The notes under the pieces are model-generated. The model searched no databases, was not told the DNA's origin, and saw only the letters and a list, made by a program, of their open reading frames with translations. From Rickettsiales bacterium (GTDB lineage Bacteria > Pseudomonadota > Alphaproteobacteria > Rickettsiales > UBA3002), in assembly GCA_027489915.1 (NCBI GenBank), contig JAIXZB010000035.1:1-7816 (forward strand): a stretch of DNA of 7,816 bases. The letters are read 5' to 3'. Below are positions 6,897-7,816 of the stretch, piece after piece. The position numbers and the translations under genes were made by a program. Within the stretch, counting starts at the first letter, position 1. Each line of letters starts with the position of its first letter.

Positions 6897-6925
6897 ACCC
6901 TAGTGATTTTCTATCCCAGCGTCAA
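6897..6925 (-). promoter_or_regulatory. Promoter of the 112-aa gene
   Basis: Minus strand TTGACG (6925-6920), exactly 17 bases of spacer, then TAGGGT (6902-6897). The -35 matches the alphaproteobacterial consensus TTGAC(A/G); the -10 keeps the first two and last positions of TATAAT. A start near 6890 would give a leader of about 18 bases carrying the AGGAGG of the gene. Confidence 0.55.
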
Positions 6926-6963
6926 GCACCCCCTGTAATAAAGGGCGAAAAAGAGCTTCTCAA

Positions 6964-7001
6964 GGGCAGGTATGGCATGAAAAACACGCCATATCCTGCC
7001 C
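6964..7001. repeat. Long hairpin, 13 bp stem with one bulge
   Basis: GGGCAGG-TATGGC (6964-6976) pairs with GCCATA-CCTGCCC (6988-7001) around an 11-base loop, with a single unpaired base at 6994. Neither strand has a T-run directly after the stem; on the minus strand a five-T run follows about 14 bases later after a small GAG/CTC stem. It could be a processed or protected 3' end for the capsid transcript, a terminator of unusual form, or part of a structured RNA. Confidence 0.6.
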
Positions 7002-7132
7002 TCGCCAGTGCTGCGTTCCATGTACCGGTCGGCAGCGGCACAACAAAACGGCCATGCGCGCACTGGATTCACAAAACGTGACATTTAACCTAAAACTCTT
7101 CCCATCTCTGAAAACAGCTGCGACCGCGCCGC

Positions 7133-7172
7133 CGCTCAGCGATAACGACCCTTTAGGGCGTTGGACTGAGCG
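7133..7172. repeat. Nested stem-loop, 40 bases
   Basis: CGCTCAG (7133-7139) pairs with CTGAGCG (7166-7172). Inside, after a small internal loop, AACG pairs with CGTT, one base is bulged, and CCC pairs with GGG around a TTTA loop. Three stacked helices in 40 bases look like folded RNA rather than an operator. It lies in the GC-rich part of the gap. Confidence 0.55.
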
Positions 7173-7195
7173 CAAGCGAAGCCCGAAAGGTGAGT

Positions 7196-7209
7196 ATCGT
7201 TAAAACGAT
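7196..7209. repeat. Short hairpin ATCGT-TAAA-ACGAT
   Basis: Five-pair stem with a four-base loop; also a near-perfect DNA palindrome ATCGTTAAAACGAT. It sits 23 bases from the nested stem-loop and may belong to the same structured element. Confidence 0.35.
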
Positions 7210-7253
7210 GCGAATCTTCGAGGGTGAATTGCGCAGCAAGAGGGAACTGCTCG

Positions 7254-7269
7254 TGTGTGCATGCACACA
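7254..7269. repeat. Perfect 16-base palindrome
   Basis: TGTGTGCATGCACACA reads the same on both strands with no loop. A loopless perfect palindrome fits a dimeric DNA-binding protein site better than an RNA hairpin. It lies about 50 bases past the capsid stop codon, away from any visible promoter. Confidence 0.45.
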
Positions 7270-7290
7270 TCAAACAACTACGCCCTCCCT

Positions 7291-7305
7291 ATTTGCAGCG
7301 CAAAT
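7291..7305. repeat. Small hairpin just downstream of the capsid stop
   Basis: ATTTGC-AGC-GCAAAT, six pairs around a three-base loop, 13 bases past the capsid stop on the minus strand. There is no following T-run, so it is not a standard terminator. Confidence 0.3.
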
Positions 7306-7317
7306 CACTAATAACCA

Positions 7318-7816
7318 CTACACCGCAAGCTTCAAAATCTTCACCGCATCGGAATTCACAACCGCACCACCTACACGACGTGTCGTGTAAAACTTCACAA
7401 ACGGTTTCGAGGTGTAAGGATCACGCAAGGTACGAATGCCCAAACGATCCACAATCAAGTAAGCACGTTTGAAATCACCTACAACCACCGAAAGGCTGCT
7501 CGCCGCTGGTGCTGGCACATCCGATGCAAGCACCACAGGCACCCCCATCAATGTATCTGGGGCACCCGCCGCCAATCCAGGCTGCCACAAATACTGGTTT
7601 GTGGTTGCCTCTTTCAGCAAACGCACAGCCTGCGCGCTTGTACGGTGCATCAGGAAGCTCGCCTGTTTGGCATACTCGTCCTTCAGTGCATAATAGAGCC
7701 GAATCAAACTATCCGCCGTAATCACTGCCGAAGTACCAGAATTAAGCTGCTCAATCTGCCCCCATGCAGTGCCAGCAGCATAGGCTAGGATACCCTTAGG
7801 CTTACCAACACCATCA
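7318..7816 (-). CDS. HK97-fold major capsid protein, C-terminal part (GTA gp5-like)
   Basis: The frame is open from the window edge (first whole codon at 7815) to TAG at 7318, giving the last 165 residues; the start lies outside. The visible part opens with DGVGKPKGIL, the hallmark of HK97-type capsids, followed by TADSLIRLYYALKDEY, the helix-and-loop region FLMHRTSAQAVRLLK, the GVPVVLASDVPAP loop with VVGDFKRAYLIVDRLGIR, and the closing strand region FVKFYTTRRVGGAVVNSDAV then ILKLAV. This covers the last P-loop, A-domain and C-terminal strands of the fold. The protein forms the icosahedral shell. No truncation or frameshift is seen in this part. It heads the virion genes on this strand; the next standard partner, the connector, is displaced by about 1.5 kb of added sequence. 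Confidence 0.93.
   Translation of the reverse strand, partial: DGVGKPKGILAYAAGTAWGQIEQLNSGTSAVITADSLIRLYYALKDEYAKQASFLMHRTSAQAVRLLKEATTNQYLWQPGLAAGAPDTLMGVPVVLASDVPAPAASSLSVVVGDFKRAYLIVDRLGIRTLRDPYTSKPFVKFYTTRRVGGAVVNSDAVKILKLAV

Larger units (their letters stand above)
6873..7317. other. 445-base gap between capsid gene and 112-aa gene, hairpin-rich, no convincing gene
   Basis: No frame here is convincing as a gene. It holds the promoter at 6897-6925 and five inverted repeats, listed separately. The part from 7120 to 7194 is clearly GC-richer than its surroundings (49 of 75 bases by hand count). I tried it against tRNA, tmRNA, RNase P, SRP and 6S signatures and found none. A structured non-coding RNA, a regulatory leader or the remains of an inserted element are all open. 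Confidence 0.6.

Noticed and set aside
6960..7175. 71-aa minus-strand open frame in the gap (TTG start)
   Set aside because: TTG start without a ribosome binding site, Cys-rich unnatural C-terminus, and it spans two strong hairpins. No family resemblance.
7100..7260. tmRNA, tRNA or other known RNA gene in the GC-rich gap
   Set aside because: No T-loop, acceptor stem, tag-coding run or conserved RNase P/SRP blocks found on either strand.
1..7816. CRISPR array, insertion sequence or attachment site
   Set aside because: No regularly spaced repeats, no transposase or integrase, and no terminal inverted or direct repeat pair bracketing the added genes was found by eye.

Overview
The window comes from a double-stranded-DNA phage-type virion gene cluster, most likely in an alphaproteobacterium. 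The minus strand carries, in transcription order, the end of an HK97-fold major capsid gene, a gp6-like head-tail connector, a head-tail adaptor (head closure), a DUF3168 tail-terminator-type protein and a TP901-1-type major tail protein. This is the gene order of an alphaproteobacterial gene transfer agent (RcGTA genes 5 to 9) and equally of a small siphophage prophage. The host assignment is an inference from that order and from base composition near 50% GC; no host marker gene is present.

Layout from right to left on the minus strand: 7816-7318 is the capsid C-terminus. 7317-6873 is a non-coding, hairpin-rich stretch. 6872-6534 is a small unrecognised gene with its own promoter and a strong ribosome binding site. 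6456-5827 is an unrecognised helical protein. 5783-4072 is the compact connector / adaptor / DUF3168 / major tail operon, whose genes overlap by ATGA or are one base apart. From 4071 back to 3076 two genes run the opposite way, on the plus strand. They encode two single-pass membrane-anchored proteins with cysteine-containing periplasmic domains; the first resembles the SUEL/rhamnose-binding lectin fold. From 2947 to 1 the minus strand resumes with two large Ala/Gly-rich, mostly helical proteins (571 aa, and at least 393 aa running off the edge) that I do not recognise.

The four head-tail genes form a standard virion-assembly set: the connector and adaptor close the portal vertex of the capsid, the DUF3168 protein caps the tail, and the major tail protein builds the tube. 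The core looks intact but is interrupted twice by lineage-specific genes, once between capsid and connector and once just after the major tail gene. The most unusual content is the inverted plus-strand pair with the lectin-like protein, the structured 445-base gap after the capsid gene, and the two large helical proteins in the place where tape-measure and distal tail genes would be expected.
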